Source of the DNA: Thalassoroseus pseudoceratinae
Lineage (GTDB): Bacteria > Planctomycetota > Planctomycetia > Planctomycetales > Planctomycetaceae
NCBI RefSeq assembly: GCF_011634775.1
Contig: NZ_JAALXT010000005.1
Span: forward strand, 679,490 to 743,489
Length of the DNA: 64,000 nucleotides
Reading direction: 5' to 3'
The notes beneath the pieces were generated by a model that made no database searches, was not told the DNA's origin, and saw only the letters and a program-made list of their open reading frames with translations. Each line of letters opens with the position of its first letter. Within the stretch, counting starts at the first letter, position 1. The translations under genes were made by a program, and so were the position numbers. Positions 1 through 10,500 of this stretch are shown piece by piece.

Positions 1-848
1 TACGCAGCAACCAAACCTTTGGGAATCCGAGGCAACAACGCCTGACTGAGAATCCCGATGATCGCCGTCGACAATTGGGTTCGAATTTGTTCTTGTTGAT
101 TCGTCGGGAACACGTCGATGATTCGGTCGACGGTTCCTTGGGCACCGGTGGTGTGCAAAGTTCCGAACACGACGTGCCCGGTTTCCGCCGCGGTGATCGC
201 CGCCGAAATGGTTTCCAAGTCCCGCATTTCCCCCACGAGAATCACATCGGGGTCCATCCGCAACGCCCGCCGAAGTGCTTCCGGGAACGTCGGCACGTCC
301 ACGCCGATCTCACGTTGATTGAACGTACTTTTATTGTGATCGTGGTAATACTCGATCGGGTCTTCGAGGGTAATAATGTGGTGATCGAGGTTGTGATTCA
401 TCCAGTTGAGCATACTCGCCAAACTGGTGGTCTTCCCGGAACCGGTCGGCCCGGTCACCAGGAACAAACCCCGTGGACGTTGAATCAATTCTTCAATGAC
501 CGGTGGCAAACCGAGTTGCTCGAACGTGAGGAAGTCCGTCGGAATTCGCCGGAGCACCATGCCGATCATGCCACGCTGCTTGAACACCGCGACACGAAAT
601 CGAGCTTTGTCACCGAACGCGAAACCGAAGTCGGTCCCCCCAACTTCTTGGAGTTCCTGTTGGTTCCGCTCCGGTGTAATACTCTTCATCAACGCGGTGC
701 AGTCTTCGGCGTCGAGCTCCTTAGTCTCCAACCGCACCATTCGCCCCCCCAATCGGACAACCGGCGGTTGCCCAGCGGTGATGTGCAAGTCGCTCACGCG
801 TTCCTTAACCACCGTTTCGAGAAGCTTGTCGATTTGGATTGTTGCCAT
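1..848 (-). CDS. pilT: Type IV pilus retraction ATPase PilT (3' end cut by window)
   Basis: Hexameric cytoplasmic ATPase of the PilT/GspE family, which disassembles pilus fibres and drives twitching motility. The reading frame starts at the ATG at 848 and is open to the window edge, giving 282 visible codons of a family that is usually about 340-390 residues, so only the C-terminus is missing. Visible are the N-terminal PAS-like region with VSDLHITAG, the Walker A GPTGSGKTTS, the Asp box around IITLEDPIEYYHDH, the Walker B-like DPDVILVGEMRDLET, and the His box GHVVFGTLHTTGA. The pilB-like gene lies upstream on the same strand across a 354-base gap that contains a strong hairpin. The family call is very secure. 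The retraction role is inferred from the PilT-type short N-terminus. Confidence 0.94.
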   Translation of the reverse strand, partial: MATIQIDKLLETVVKERVSDLHITAGQPPVVRLGGRMVRLETKELDAEDCTALMKSITPERNQQELQEVGGTDFGFAFGDKARFRVAVFKQRGMIGMVLRRIPTDFLTFEQLGLPPVIEELIQRPRGLFLVTGPTGSGKTTSLASMLNWMNHNLDHHIITLEDPIEYYHDHNKSTFNQREIGVDVPTFPEALRRALRMDPDVILVGEMRDLETISAAITAAETGHVVFGTLHTTGAQGTVDRIIDVFPTNQQEQIRTQLSTAIIGILSQALLPRIPKGLVAA

Positions 849-1024
849 GCGTGTTTTCCCTCAGTTGTGCCCATATTCTGGGCTGACTCTGTAACAATCT
901 CAAATAAATATTGTTTTTGGCGGAATCCGAACGATTTTCTTGTTGACCCATTGGCCAACCGACACCGCCGTCCTGGCTTGGCTAACGCATCGGAATTTTC
1001 AGGGACAACCTGCAATCTGGAACG

Positions 1025-1067
1025 CACAATGGAAGTGTTGCATTTTGCAACACTTCCACACATTGTG
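1025..1067. repeat. Long inverted repeat between pilB and pilT
   Basis: In the 354-base spacer 849-1202, the arms at 1025-1042 and 1046-1067 pair as CACAATGGAAGTGTTGCA with its complement, around a TTT loop and with a two-base CA bulge. This gives about 18 base pairs. No T-tract follows on either strand, so it is not a classical intrinsic terminator. It could stabilise the 3' end of the pilB message or dampen read-through into pilT. The rest of the spacer shows no gene. Confidence 0.6.
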
Positions 1068-1202
1068 TGCCCCAAGTTCAATGCTGGCTTTGACCTTTGC
1101 CATCCTATTCATCGGCCTGACAATTAAACTTCGGCACATGTGTGGCAAAAACATCATCCGGCTCACGCTACGACCAAGGCGAAACCGCCGTTTTGTGGAC
1201 AG

Positions 1203-2897
1203 TTAGTCACGACTTGTCTTCAACTTATAAACTTCGGTCAAAGTTGTAAGTCCTTGGATAGCCTTATCTTTCGCATCATCGACGAGAGTCTTCATGCCGA
1301 ACAGCCGAGCCTGCCGCCGAATTGCCTGGGCGGGTTCGCTGCGGAACGTCATCTCTCGCAACGTCGAGTTCATCGTCATCAACTCGAACACCGCGACCCG
1401 GCCTTTGTAGCCCGTGTGCTGGCACTCGTTGCACCCTTTTCCGCGAACAAACTGACCTTTGGCCAATTCCTCGTCCGTGATTTCGAGTTGTTCGATTTCG
1501 CTCGAATCGGGCTTGTAGCTGGTCACGCATTTCTTGCAAACACGCCGCACCAAACGTTGAGCCATGACCGCCATCACACTACTCGCGACGAGGAATGGCT
1601 GAACATTCATGTCGATCAGGCGTGTAATAGAACTGGGCGCATCGTTCGTATGAAGGGTACTGAAAACCAAGTGTCCTGTTAAACTAGCTTGGATTGCCAT
1701 CTCTGCCGTCTCCAAATCGCGAATTTCTCCCACGAGGATCACATTCGGAGCCTGCCGCAACATCGCCCGAATAATCCGGGAGAAATCCAGTCCGATCTCA
1801 TGCCGAACTTCGACTTGGTTGATTCCAGGCAGATAGTATTCGACCGGATCTTCCGCCGTGATGATTTTTCGGTCCGGCTTGTTCAGTTCACCTAAAGCAC
1901 TGTACAGAGTGGTCGTCTTTCCGGACCCCGTTGGACCAGTGACCAAAAAGATACCATTCGGTCGTCGAATGACATTTTGGAAGGTTCGATACTTTTCTTC
2001 ACTGAACCCTAAGTTCCGGATACCGATCTTGATGTTCTCACGATCAAGAATACGCATGACCACCGCCTGGCCATGATTGGTAGGGATAATACTGACACGC
2101 AAATCGTAGTCTTGTGTTCCGACCCGAGTTTTGATCCGGCCGTCCTGCGGTCGGCGTTTCTCGGCGATATCGATCCGCGACATAATTTTGATACGAGAAA
2201 CAATCGCTCCCAACAGTCGGCGGGGAGGGTTGTCCCGCTCGATGAGGCTTCCGTCGATGCGGTACCGAATCCGCACACGATCCTCGAACGGCTCGACATG
2301 GATGTCGCTCGCTCGCATCTTGACGGCTTCTTCGATGATCAAGTTCACCAGCCGAATCACCGGAGCACTATCGTCTTCTTCTTGGATATCACCGCCGGTT
2401 TCGACCTGGGTCAGGTCGATTTGCGTCTCGGTGAACTCTTGTATCATGGAATCGACCGACTCTTCGTTGCCGGTCTGTCCATAATGTCGCTCAATGCAAT
2501 TCTGGATGGATTCCTTCGGAGCGATCACGATATCGACACTACGATTGAGCAAGAACTGGAGTTTCTCGAGCAGGTCGTAAGCCATCGGGTCGTGAAAGGC
2601 GATCTGGGCGGTTTCCCCTTGCAGAGCCACCGGAACGATCACGTTTTCTCGGGCCATCGATTCGGTTACGAGCTGAATGACATCGCCTGGAATCTGGATG
2701 CCATCCAAATTGACGTACTCATAACCGAATTGCCTGGCCTGATACTGACAAACGGTTTCCTGGTCCACATACCCGTTCCGAACCAACGCATCCGCGACTT
2801 TCAGCCCCATGCTCTGCGCCATGGATTCCGCTTCCGCGAGCTGATCCCCACCGATCAAGCCGTCATCCACAAGTTGTTGTAACCAATCGCCAGCCAT
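1203..2897 (-). CDS. pilB: Type IV pilus / type II secretion assembly ATPase (PilB/GspE)
   Basis: Cytoplasmic motor ATPase that powers pilin polymerisation or type II secretion. The 564-residue protein has an N-terminal GspE domain (about residues 1-150), a linker, then the secretion ATPase core. The core shows Walker A GPTGSGKTTTL near residue 320, the Asp box TAEDPVEYYLPG, Walker B PNVILVGEIRDLETAE, the His box HLVFSTLHTNDAPSS, and a CxxC pair (RRVCKKC ... GCNECQHTGYKGR) that forms the zinc site typical of PilB/GspE. I chose the ATG at 2897 because GGAG lies 9 bases before it; a TTG five codons upstream is the alternative. pilT follows on the same strand. PilB and GspE cannot be separated without the rest of the cluster, but PilT next door favours pilus function. 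Confidence 0.92.
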   Translation of the reverse strand: MAGDWLQQLVDDGLIGGDQLAEAESMAQSMGLKVADALVRNGYVDQETVCQYQARQFGYEYVNLDGIQIPGDVIQLVTESMARENVIVPVALQGETAQIAFHDPMAYDLLEKLQFLLNRSVDIVIAPKESIQNCIERHYGQTGNEESVDSMIQEFTETQIDLTQVETGGDIQEEDDSAPVIRLVNLIIEEAVKMRASDIHVEPFEDRVRIRYRIDGSLIERDNPPRRLLGAIVSRIKIMSRIDIAEKRRPQDGRIKTRVGTQDYDLRVSIIPTNHGQAVVMRILDRENIKIGIRNLGFSEEKYRTFQNVIRRPNGIFLVTGPTGSGKTTTLYSALGELNKPDRKIITAEDPVEYYLPGINQVEVRHEIGLDFSRIIRAMLRQAPNVILVGEIRDLETAEMAIQASLTGHLVFSTLHTNDAPSSITRLIDMNVQPFLVASSVMAVMAQRLVRRVCKKCVTSYKPDSSEIEQLEITDEELAKGQFVRGKGCNECQHTGYKGRVAVFELMTMNSTLREMTFRSEPAQAIRRQARLFGMKTLVDDAKDKAIQGLTTLTEVYKLKTSRD

Positions 2898-3390
2898 GTC
2901 TTTTATCTCCAAAAGCGGAACTGCAGAGGGAGTGCCTGTTTGTCCAGAAAATTAATCTCGAATGCCAGCGGTCAACGAAAGAACCGTCGACACCAGCCCT
3001 CGCCCCCTCAATCGTTTGAGGAGAAAGCCGTTTGCCAATTCGATTGATCAGCGACTTCCAACTCAAGGAGCGCTCGAAGAGAAAGGTGCGAGATATCAGG
3101 TCGCCATGACGAGCGAGGCAGAAGAACGTTGATACGCTCCGCATGGCAGATTTCGAAAGGAGGAATTCGAGTGGATCGGCAATCACCGTTGCCATCGACA
3201 CGGATGTCGGTGTCGATGAGTGAAATATCATCGAGAAAATGGTCACTCCGAAAAGTGCGGAGGCCAACGGTCGCCTACTTAGGAAATTGTGGTCTGCAAC
3301 TTTAGGTGTGTCAAGGAATTGCCTACCGTTCCACCATAACCCGCACGGTTTCTCCATCCCATCAAGACCACCACATTCCGCAGAACTCGC
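2898..3390. other. Intergenic region, no gene seen
   Basis: About 490 bases between pilB and the tRNA-Ala promoter. Open frames here are short, run across the tRNA or lack homology-like features. Divergent promoters for pilB and the tRNA are expected here, but only the tRNA -10 element is clear. Confidence 0.5.
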
Positions 3391-3420
3391 TTTCCAATTG
3401 CCACGCGATTTGGATATAAT
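3391..3420 (+). promoter_or_regulatory. Probable promoter of tRNA-Ala
   Basis: A perfect TATAAT at 3415-3420 lies 18 bases upstream of the mature tRNA 5' end at 3439. A weak -35 (TTTCCA, 3391-3396) sits 18 bases before it. Spacing to the tRNA is right for a housekeeping sigma-70-type promoter. Confidence 0.55.
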
Positions 3421-3438
3421 CGACATCGTCAGAACAAA

Positions 3439-3511
3439 GGGGACGTAGCTCAGTTGGGAGAGCGCTGCGTTCGCAATGCAGAGGTCGTGGGTTCGAATCC
3501 CATCGTCTCCA
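3439..3511 (+). tRNA. tRNA-Ala (anticodon CGC)
   Basis: Cloverleaf folded by eye: acceptor GGGGACG with CGTCTCC (one G-T pair), D-arm GCTC/GAGC, anticodon stem CTGCG/TGCAG with loop TTCGCAA, variable AGGTC, T-arm GTGGG/CCCAT with loop TTCGAAT, discriminator A. Anticodon CGC at loop positions 34-36 reads GCG (alanine). CCA is not encoded. Its 3' half is the start of a sequence block that recurs next to the integrase at 44.7 kb, so this gene is the likely chromosomal attachment target of an integrative element. Confidence 0.95.
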
Positions 3512-3728
3512 ATCATAACCCCTTATAAATCAACACGTTCTGACTATTGCCCCTTTACTCGCAAATTCCGCCGAGATACCTTTTTTGGTCCCGATTTCCG
3601 AAAAAAGGTATCTCCGAAGGTATCTCGCAATGTGAGTCGTGAAGGGTGTTTTTCTGCCACGCAAAATCCGCCTGACTTGGCAGCCCGGTGCTGACGGTCG
3701 TAGTGGGCGTTGGAAGAAAATTTCAAAG
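3473..3728 (+). repeat. Left copy of tRNA-3'-end/integrase-start direct repeat (attachment-site junction)
   Basis: From the anticodon arm of tRNA-Ala, this block continues through the spacer (ACTCGCAAAT..., GGTATCTCGC..TGTGAGTCGTGA.GGGTGTTTTT) into the first codons of an integrase. It matches 44695-44941 closely and in the same order and orientation. In this copy the tRNA part is intact, which is what is expected at the att site that regenerates the tRNA. The match fades after about 3728. Confidence 0.75.
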
Positions 3729-3730
3729 AG
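3654..3730 (+). pseudogene. Remnant of tyrosine integrase N-terminus
   Basis: Read from 3654, the sequence encodes PRKIRLTWQPGADGRSGRWK after an initial CTG. The same peptide, with one residue changed, opens the intact integrase at 44867. The start codon has changed from ATG to CTG, and homology ends after about 25 codons, so the rest of the gene has been deleted or replaced. It lies 143 bases downstream of tRNA-Ala, the same spacing and orientation as at the right-hand copy. It marks a second, dead element in the same tRNA. Confidence 0.75.
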
Positions 3731-3798
3731 GGCACCATCTGCTCAGGTATGCCCCTCCAAGAACTCGGCCCGCTTGACGACAGTCGGGTTCCTTCGGG

Positions 3799-6700
3799 CT
3801 AATTAGCGAGGGGCGTGGCATTCCAGAGATGGATCATTTTGCCCTGACCAGCCGCCGCTATCACACCGCCGTCGGCGCTGAAGACGATGGTCGTAGGATT
3901 GCTGGGTGCGTTGTCCAATGAGAATAATTCATCACCCGTTGTGCCATCAAAGATTCTTAACGTCTTGCTTGCACCACCGATTACGAGCCTACGACCATCA
4001 GGCGAAAACGCTAGGGCATACCCAGACTGATTTCGCATCGTCCGAATTTCTTGCCCTGATGCGGCGTTCCAGAGCTTGAGAACGCCGTCGCCATCAATGG
4101 AGGCCAGTCGCTGCCCGTCCGCACTGAACTCGACATCGTAAAGACGATCGAAATGGCCGCTCAACGTGAAAACCTTTTGCCGCTCTTCGAAATCCCAAAC
4201 ATTGACGACATTCGGACGATAACCTGCGACGGCCAAACGCCGGCTGTCTGGACTGAAGGCGATAGCGTAGATCTGAGAAATCTCCGAGTCGATTGTCCAT
4301 AGCTCTTCGGCTGTGTCTGCGTCCCAGATTTGAACCTTGTTCGTTTTCCAACTTCCTGCAGCGAGCTTCTGGCCATCATGGCTAAAAGCGATGGCGTGCG
4401 TGTCACCAAGTAGGTCGAATTCTTGTTCAATCTGCCCTGTAGCAAGGCCGCGAATACGGACTTTACCGCCATTTGCGAACGCCAACTCCGCAGCGTTTGG
4501 GCGAAACGCGACTCGTTGCGAGCCCTCAAATTTCGTCGCCGGCATTGTGGCGTCGAGATTCCAAAGCCCGATTTCACGGCTTTGGGCGTAGGCCAACAAA
4601 CGGCCCTTCGGTGAGAAGGCGATGTCCAATGCCGAAACTGGTATTTGCAGCGGAACGGTTGTTTGGGGCGTGGCATCCCAAATTTGCACAGTCCCGTCTT
4701 GGCTACCTGACGCAATTAACTTTCCGTCCGAGCTAAATCCCACAGTGGCTGCGATCTCTCGATGCCCCACATACGCGGCGAGTTGCTCGCGACTCTCGGC
4801 ATCCCAAATTTGCACAGAACCATCGTGTGAGCCGACGGTCGCAATTCGCTCACCGTTTGGACTGAAAACCAAATCACGGACGTAGGGCCCGATAGTTGCC
4901 GTCCAAAGTTGCTCACCGGTGGCGGGGTTCCAAGCGGCCCACTTGCTTCCTGCAGCCGTCAGTAACCACTGGCCATTAGGACTGTAATCCACGGTACTAC
5001 TCCGGACAGCCAACCGAGTAGTCACGGTGCCACTTGCAATATCCCAGATGCGGGAGGGATTGCTGGCCACCGCGACGTGCTGGCTATCTGGACTGAAGGC
5101 TACGTCGGTTGGAACGGATTCGTGGTCTGAGAGATTCACAAGCAACTCACCGCTTTCGACTTCCCAGAGGCAGACCGATTTATCCCGACTCCATGTCGCG
5201 ATTTGCTTTCCGTTTGGGCTGAACGTCACGCCCATCAGTCCTTCGGTGTGAGCTCTGACGGTTGCTTTGGGCTTCAGCCGGTTCCCTCGCAGCGTCTGTA
5301 ATTTCTTTCCTGTCTGAGCGTCCCAGAGGATGATGTTTTTGTCATAGCCTGCCGAGACAAGGTGTTGGCCGTCCGGAGAGAAATCGATTCCGGTCACGTG
5401 ACTGCTATGCCCTTCAAGCGTACGAAGGAGCTTCCAGTCCCCGACATCCCAGATCAAAATCTTACGGTCCTCTCCAGCCGAAGCGAGCAGCTTACCGTCT
5501 GGGCTAAACGCGACGTCAGTCACGGCTTGTTCGTGCTCTTTGAGTGTGGCTCGTGCCGAACGACAGAGACGGTCGAAGTAGTGCCACTCAAAGCCACGGA
5601 GGTCGATTCCGGCGGTCTTGTCCGGAACGGTCCTCTGCAGGCGTCGACGGACACGGTCGAAGTCCCGAGACTGTAAATCCCGGCTGGCTAGCGTCATTTC
5701 GGCTCGGTAGTAAATTCCGACCGTGTTCCGGAATTGTTCTTCTGCCCTGATTCTCGCTGCATCAGCGTTCTCCGTTTGCCGGATCGCTTCAGCGGTTCTC
5801 TGTTCAGCGACTTGCTTGGCGGCCATCGCGGCCTCGGCTTTTTTGTCGGCGTCTTTCCGCTTCTGTTCTGCCTGTTGTCTTGCTTGATCCGCCGATTGCC
5901 GTTCGCGGAACGCTTCTGTCGCTTTGACCTCGGCAATTTGTTTCTGCTCGGTCGCTTCGATCGCTTTCGCTTCGGTGCGCGAACGTTCCAATTCCAACCG
6001 AGCCGCGAACACAGTCGAAAGCACGGCCGTGCCGAACAGTAAGATCGCAACTGTTCCCACTAGGCCGGCGATGGTCGGGTTTCGCCGAGCCCACCGGTGC
6101 ACGCGTTGCAGCGCGGTCAGTGGGCGAGCGGAGATCGGTTTGTCGTCCAGGTAATGCTGAAGGTCTTTCGCAAGCACTTCACAGGTTGCGTAGCGGTCAC
6201 CGATCTCCTTAGCCATTGCTTTCTGGCAGATCGTTTCCAGGTCACGCGGGATATTCGCGTTGATTGTCGCGGGCGGTGGTGCTTCCGAATTGGCAGCGTG
6301 AAACAGCACGACCGCTGCTGTCGTGCCGCTGAACGGAGTTTGGCCGGTCAGCAGCTCGTATAGCACGACCCCAATACTGTACTGGTCGCTGGCCGGGCCG
6401 ATCTCGTCTTGCTTGCCGGCAGCTTGCTCGGGCGCCATGTACGCTGGCGTCCCAAGCACATGGCCATCCTGTGTGAACTTCTCCGTGGATTCCTCTAGGC
6501 GGGCAATGCCAAAGTCCATCAGTTGTGGCTCGTCTCGGCCATCAAGCATCACATTGTCCGGCTTGACGTCCCGATGAACGATGCCATTCTCGTGGGCATA
6601 ATGCAAAGCATGCGCCAATTTTTGGACGATGGCGGCCGCACGCCGAAACTCTAGCCGGTGTCCGTCCATTTCTTCAGCCAGCGACTTGCCGTCGATGAAC

Positions 6701-7149
6701 GCCGAAGCAATGTAGTACTGATCGCCAATGCGACCGGCTTTGAACACCGGCACGATATTTGGATGTCGCAGTCGGGCCGCAGCTTTCGCTTCCCGCAAAA
6801 ACCGCTCCCGCGATTTCTTGGACTTCAACGTGTTGGCCGTTGGCAATTTCAGTGCAACATCGCGGTCGAGTTCTGGATCGTATGCGCGATAGACCTCCCC
6901 AAAGGTGCCCGAACCGAGTCGCTGTCTGACCTCGAAACCAGCGATCGTTCTGGATGACTGTGACAAGCCGCGAGCATTTGCGAAATCATCATCCGCTGTC
7001 TGGGACCTAGACCGATCGCGGGGTTTGTTCTTTTCGAGTCGAATTGGCCGTCCACATGAGGAGCAGATGAGTGTCTCCGGCAATATCTCAGCCGAAATCC
7101 GCTGCATAGAGCCACAGTCCGAATGAGGACAACGGACTTTGCGCGTCAT
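3799..7149 (-). CDS. Serine/threonine protein kinase with WD40 repeats
   Basis: Hanks-type kinase with a beta-propeller sensor or scaffold, a common planctomycete architecture. The N-terminus carries a small zinc-ribbon-like module (CPHSDC ... CSSC). The kinase domain follows: glycine loop LGSGTFGEVYRA, catalytic Lys in DVALKLP, HRDVKPDNVM, DFGIARL, and GTPAYMAPEQ with an intact P+1 region. A transmembrane helix (IAGLVGTVAILLFGTAVLST) lies near residue 400, followed by a long charged coiled coil. Many WD40 repeats (VAFSPDGKLLASAGEDRKI-type) then run to the C-terminus. I chose the ATG at 7149, with GGA upstream, because the zinc module then begins the protein; an alternative start at 7233 adds 28 unremarkable residues. 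Membrane topology suggests the propeller is extracytoplasmic, but this is inference. It is co-oriented with the second kinase and sigma factor but separated from them by a transposase remnant. Confidence 0.92.
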   Translation of the reverse strand: MTRKVRCPHSDCGSMQRISAEILPETLICSSCGRPIRLEKNKPRDRSRSQTADDDFANARGLSQSSRTIAGFEVRQRLGSGTFGEVYRAYDPELDRDVALKLPTANTLKSKKSRERFLREAKAAARLRHPNIVPVFKAGRIGDQYYIASAFIDGKSLAEEMDGHRLEFRRAAAIVQKLAHALHYAHENGIVHRDVKPDNVMLDGRDEPQLMDFGIARLEESTEKFTQDGHVLGTPAYMAPEQAAGKQDEIGPASDQYSIGVVLYELLTGQTPFSGTTAAVVLFHAANSEAPPPATINANIPRDLETICQKAMAKEIGDRYATCEVLAKDLQHYLDDKPISARPLTALQRVHRWARRNPTIAGLVGTVAILLFGTAVLSTVFAARLELERSRTEAKAIEATEQKQIAEVKATEAFRERQSADQARQQAEQKRKDADKKAEAAMAAKQVAEQRTAEAIRQTENADAARIRAEEQFRNTVGIYYRAEMTLASRDLQSRDFDRVRRRLQRTVPDKTAGIDLRGFEWHYFDRLCRSARATLKEHEQAVTDVAFSPDGKLLASAGEDRKILIWDVGDWKLLRTLEGHSSHVTGIDFSPDGQHLVSAGYDKNIILWDAQTGKKLQTLRGNRLKPKATVRAHTEGLMGVTFSPNGKQIATWSRDKSVCLWEVESGELLVNLSDHESVPTDVAFSPDSQHVAVASNPSRIWDIASGTVTTRLAVRSSTVDYSPNGQWLLTAAGSKWAAWNPATGEQLWTATIGPYVRDLVFSPNGERIATVGSHDGSVQIWDAESREQLAAYVGHREIAATVGFSSDGKLIASGSQDGTVQIWDATPQTTVPLQIPVSALDIAFSPKGRLLAYAQSREIGLWNLDATMPATKFEGSQRVAFRPNAAELAFANGGKVRIRGLATGQIEQEFDLLGDTHAIAFSHDGQKLAAGSWKTNKVQIWDADTAEELWTIDSEISQIYAIAFSPDSRRLAVAGYRPNVVNVWDFEERQKVFTLSGHFDRLYDVEFSADGQRLASIDGDGVLKLWNAASGQEIRTMRNQSGYALAFSPDGRRLVIGGASKTLRIFDGTTGDELFSLDNAPSNPTTIVFSADGGVIAAAGQGKMIHLWNATPLAN

Positions 7150-7265
7150 AAGTTTTCCAGCCAAATTCGTCGATGCAAGACATTTTCCGAAGACTGGTTC
7201 ACTATAACTGGCATCGGGAAAGTGATCAAACACATCCGATACGCCGGTAAGTTCGAGTTTGGAGT

Positions 7266-7582
7266 TTACAGAGCGAGTGCGACGGTGTTTTCTAAGAGTT
7301 GTCGGAGTTCTCTCAACCCCGGTTCTTGCCAGGGGATCGAAAAGACCTGTCTTCGGATGCTTTGACGTCTGAGTGTTACGAGCATGCCTGCGAACGATGC
7401 CTGAGATTTCTGGCGATACGACGGGCAGGGCAGTGATTTGTAATGACGATGGCCGTCTTGTACGAACGACAGAACGATCAGACTATATAACAGCATCCCG
7501 ATCGGTGCGGTTCGTTCAACAGAATCACCCCTCCAACTTTGCGGCTCTTTGAGGCCCAGCGACTGCTTGCGACTTTGGAAGG
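7266..7582 (-). pseudogene. Transposase C-terminal remnant, copy 1 (IS4-like DDE type)
   Basis: Minus-strand reading ends with the segments VQDGHRHY, FAGMLVTLRRQSIRRQ and FSIPWQEPGLRELR before a TAA at 7266. This resembles the C-terminal part of planctomycete IS4-like DDE transposases. Only about 105 codons remain. A diverged copy in the same orientation is at 29581-29956, and the two match up to about 7582, just 3' of the kinase stop at 7588. Family assignment is from memory of the motif, not a search. Confidence 0.65.
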
Positions 7583-7587
7583 TGGAG

Positions 7588-10500
7588 CTAATTGTCTCGC
7601 GGTATCGAATGCCTACGCCAAGCAACAATGTAACTGGGTATTTCCTGTTGGATGTAGGAACCGACGCAGGTCGGAAACCAACCAGACGATCCACGTTGTT
7701 TGAGCATCGACTGATATTGCTGTTCCGTGAGATCGAATGAAATGTTCCTCTCGTCATTATCATCACTTTGATGGAAGACGCAGGACACCTTTAACTCAGT
7801 CGTTCCAGCGCTTAACTGAAAGAAGCTTAATGGCCAGCCACGGGCACCGAATTCCTTGGTCTTGCTTTTAAACTCACCAAGTGTCAAACCGACAAATGCT
7901 TGATACTCTTGACCAAAATGTCGTCGGCAGACAAAGGAGTTATTTCGCTGATTCGCAGATTCTGAGCATACGAGCGATACGGGCATCCAGCCGTCGCTCG
8001 ACACTTCTTCTACAGCTTTTTGCAGATCTTTCTCCCCGATATTGAGCGTTAAATAGCCCTTACCGGTCGATCTCCAAATCTTTAATCCCGGACCTTCTGT
8101 TGGTACTGCATTTGGATTCGGGAATAGCAGCTTCCAAAGCAACTGGTGAGTCTTGCCAAACTGCTTGTAGTCCTGACCAGCCTGATGATCGTTTTCAAAG
8201 AAACTGACTTGGAATGTTGCACCATCGACGGTCGGGAGAGCAACCGCATCGAACAAGACGTCAGATGTCCCCCAACGCAAGTTGATGTGCTTGGGATAGT
8301 ATTTCCCCTGAATTGAATCCAACCAATCTTGTAACTCTGCCTTCGTGGCTCCGTGAGTTTCCGAGAATCGTGATTGCAGAGTTTCGTTGGCACGTGAATC
8401 GATTGCGAACTTGTGAGCGTCAATATTTGCGGCAATGCGGAACCCGATCGCGATTCCAGAAGGGACTTCCTGGTGACAAGAGATGCGATACGCCGAACGA
8501 GAGTGATAGTGCCACCAATAAAAGTCACCCCCACGGACAACCCTGTTCGGCAAGTTCGGATCCGTTGCTCCACGCGGATCGATGGTGATTGATTTCCCCT
8601 CATCGACATACTGCTGGGACGACCATCGATCGTTCACATACTCATGAACATTACCGGCCATGTCGAAGAGCCCGAATGGATTCGGAACAAGCGAACCAAC
8701 CGCTAGTGGTCGGCCATGTAAGCCTTCAAGGTTCTCCTTGTCCAAGATTGTATCTTGATGATCGCCGGTCCAATAGACGGTATTCGTTCCTGCACGACAG
8801 GCGAATTCCCATTCGGCTTCAGTCGGCAAGCGATAAAACTGCTGGCTCTGATCTTCACCAGTCAGACCAAGTTGAGCATGAAGGCCCTTTAGAAATTCTT
8901 GAGTTTGGTTCCAACTAATCGTTTCCACCGGAAACTTCGCTGTCGACAGGTTCTTGAATTCCTCATTGTTTTCAGGCGAAAAGTGGGAAGGGTTAAAAGA
9001 CAGGATCGATTGAAACTGCTCCTGCGTGACTTCTGTCGTCGCCAGATAGTATGGCTTTGTCAAAGCGACACGGTGCTGCGGGCCTTCGCTGATTTGGCCT
9101 CGTTCCCAGAATTCACCTCCAGACTTGGCGTGCTCCCTCCAGTTGTCGAGCTCGGTTTCCGATGAGCCCATGTCGAACTCGCCTGGAGGAATCAAGCGAA
9201 ATGTGAACCCGAACTTATCGGTGAACTCCACGGGAACACCGAGGTGCTCGGCCCATTGTTTTTGATACGTTGACGCTTGCTGCGAATTAAACGGAGCGAT
9301 AGCGGGCGGTGGAGAGTCGGCAGGTAGGTTTTGCCAGTGAGGAGGAAGTTTGTCCCGATTATCCTGTTCTGTAACGAACTTCGATGACGTCGCGTGCTTC
9401 CGCCAATTGACAAGGTAACTCACGGTTCCGTCGTCAATAGATGAACCAACGCAATGAGGAGCCCAACCAGAATCTTTTCGCTGTTCGAGCTCAGACTCGT
9501 ATTGCGATTCTGTCAGATTGAATGAGGTCGCTGATGAAACGCCAACTTTGTTTTCACAGAACGTGCAATTGATCCGTGGCGTTGATGTCCCTGCCTGCAG
9601 TTGAAAGAAATGTAAGATCCAGCTTTTCCCTTCGAACTCCTCAACTTTGTTTTCAAACTCATCTTGGGTCAGGCCAACGAACGACTGATGCTCGATATCG
9701 CCTCGCTGGTGACCCAAGAAAAAGTTGTATTCGTGGCCCGCTGATTCCGTCGTACACAGCGACATCGGAAACCATTTCCGATTGCTGTAGTAATCGACGG
9801 CTTCTTGAAAATCTTGGTCTTTGATGTCCTGGGGCTTATACGTACGCTTCACTTCCCGACGAATTCTCAATCCCGGCCCTTGTTGCGGTCGCACGCCTTC
9901 GGTAGGAAACAAGAGTCGCCAATACAGGGCGTGTGTCCACCGATATTTCGATGAGAACTCGAACGCTTCGGAATCATTTTCAAAAAAGTTGACGACCCAA
10001 TTCCTCCCTGTCGTGTTCCGTTCTGCGGTGGCATCAAAAATCCATTCCGATGCTCCCCATCGCAAATTGATATACAGGGGGATGTATTCGCCACGAATCG
10101 ATTCGAGCCAGGATTGAAGTTCGGATTTCGTGACTCCGTGCACCTCGGCGAAGTGTGATGGCTGTTCGGGTACGCTCGATTTGGAATCGCGGTCGGACTG
10201 TGCAGCTCGATCAACCGCCGGGGCCGTAGGCTCAATTGTGAGCACGTTGCGACCATTCTTACGAACGGTAAACTTCTCTGGATTCCGAACAACAATATCG
10301 CCCTGACGAACTTCATAACCGTATTCGCCTGGCGCGACCGTTAGTATGAATTCCGGACCTGAGATGAGATGAGTCTCGCCGTCAAACTTTAGGGTAATGT
10401 CGCCACGCTTGAGCAGCTCGTCATCAGTCTTCACGAGCAATGTGACATCGCCGGCCTTGATGAGAAACGTGACCCCATAGATTATTCCGCCAAGGCAAAT

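Noticed and set aside
75..1127. Plus-strand frame of 350 codons over pilT
   Set aside because: It is antisense to the clearly conserved PilT frame and translates to low-plausibility sequence.
2073..2882. Plus-strand frame of 269 codons over pilB
   Set aside because: Antisense shadow of the conserved PilB/GspE frame, caused by codon bias.
2863..3516. Minus-strand frame running through the tRNA-Ala
   Set aside because: It overlaps the tRNA and has no domain-like sequence; the tRNA is certain.
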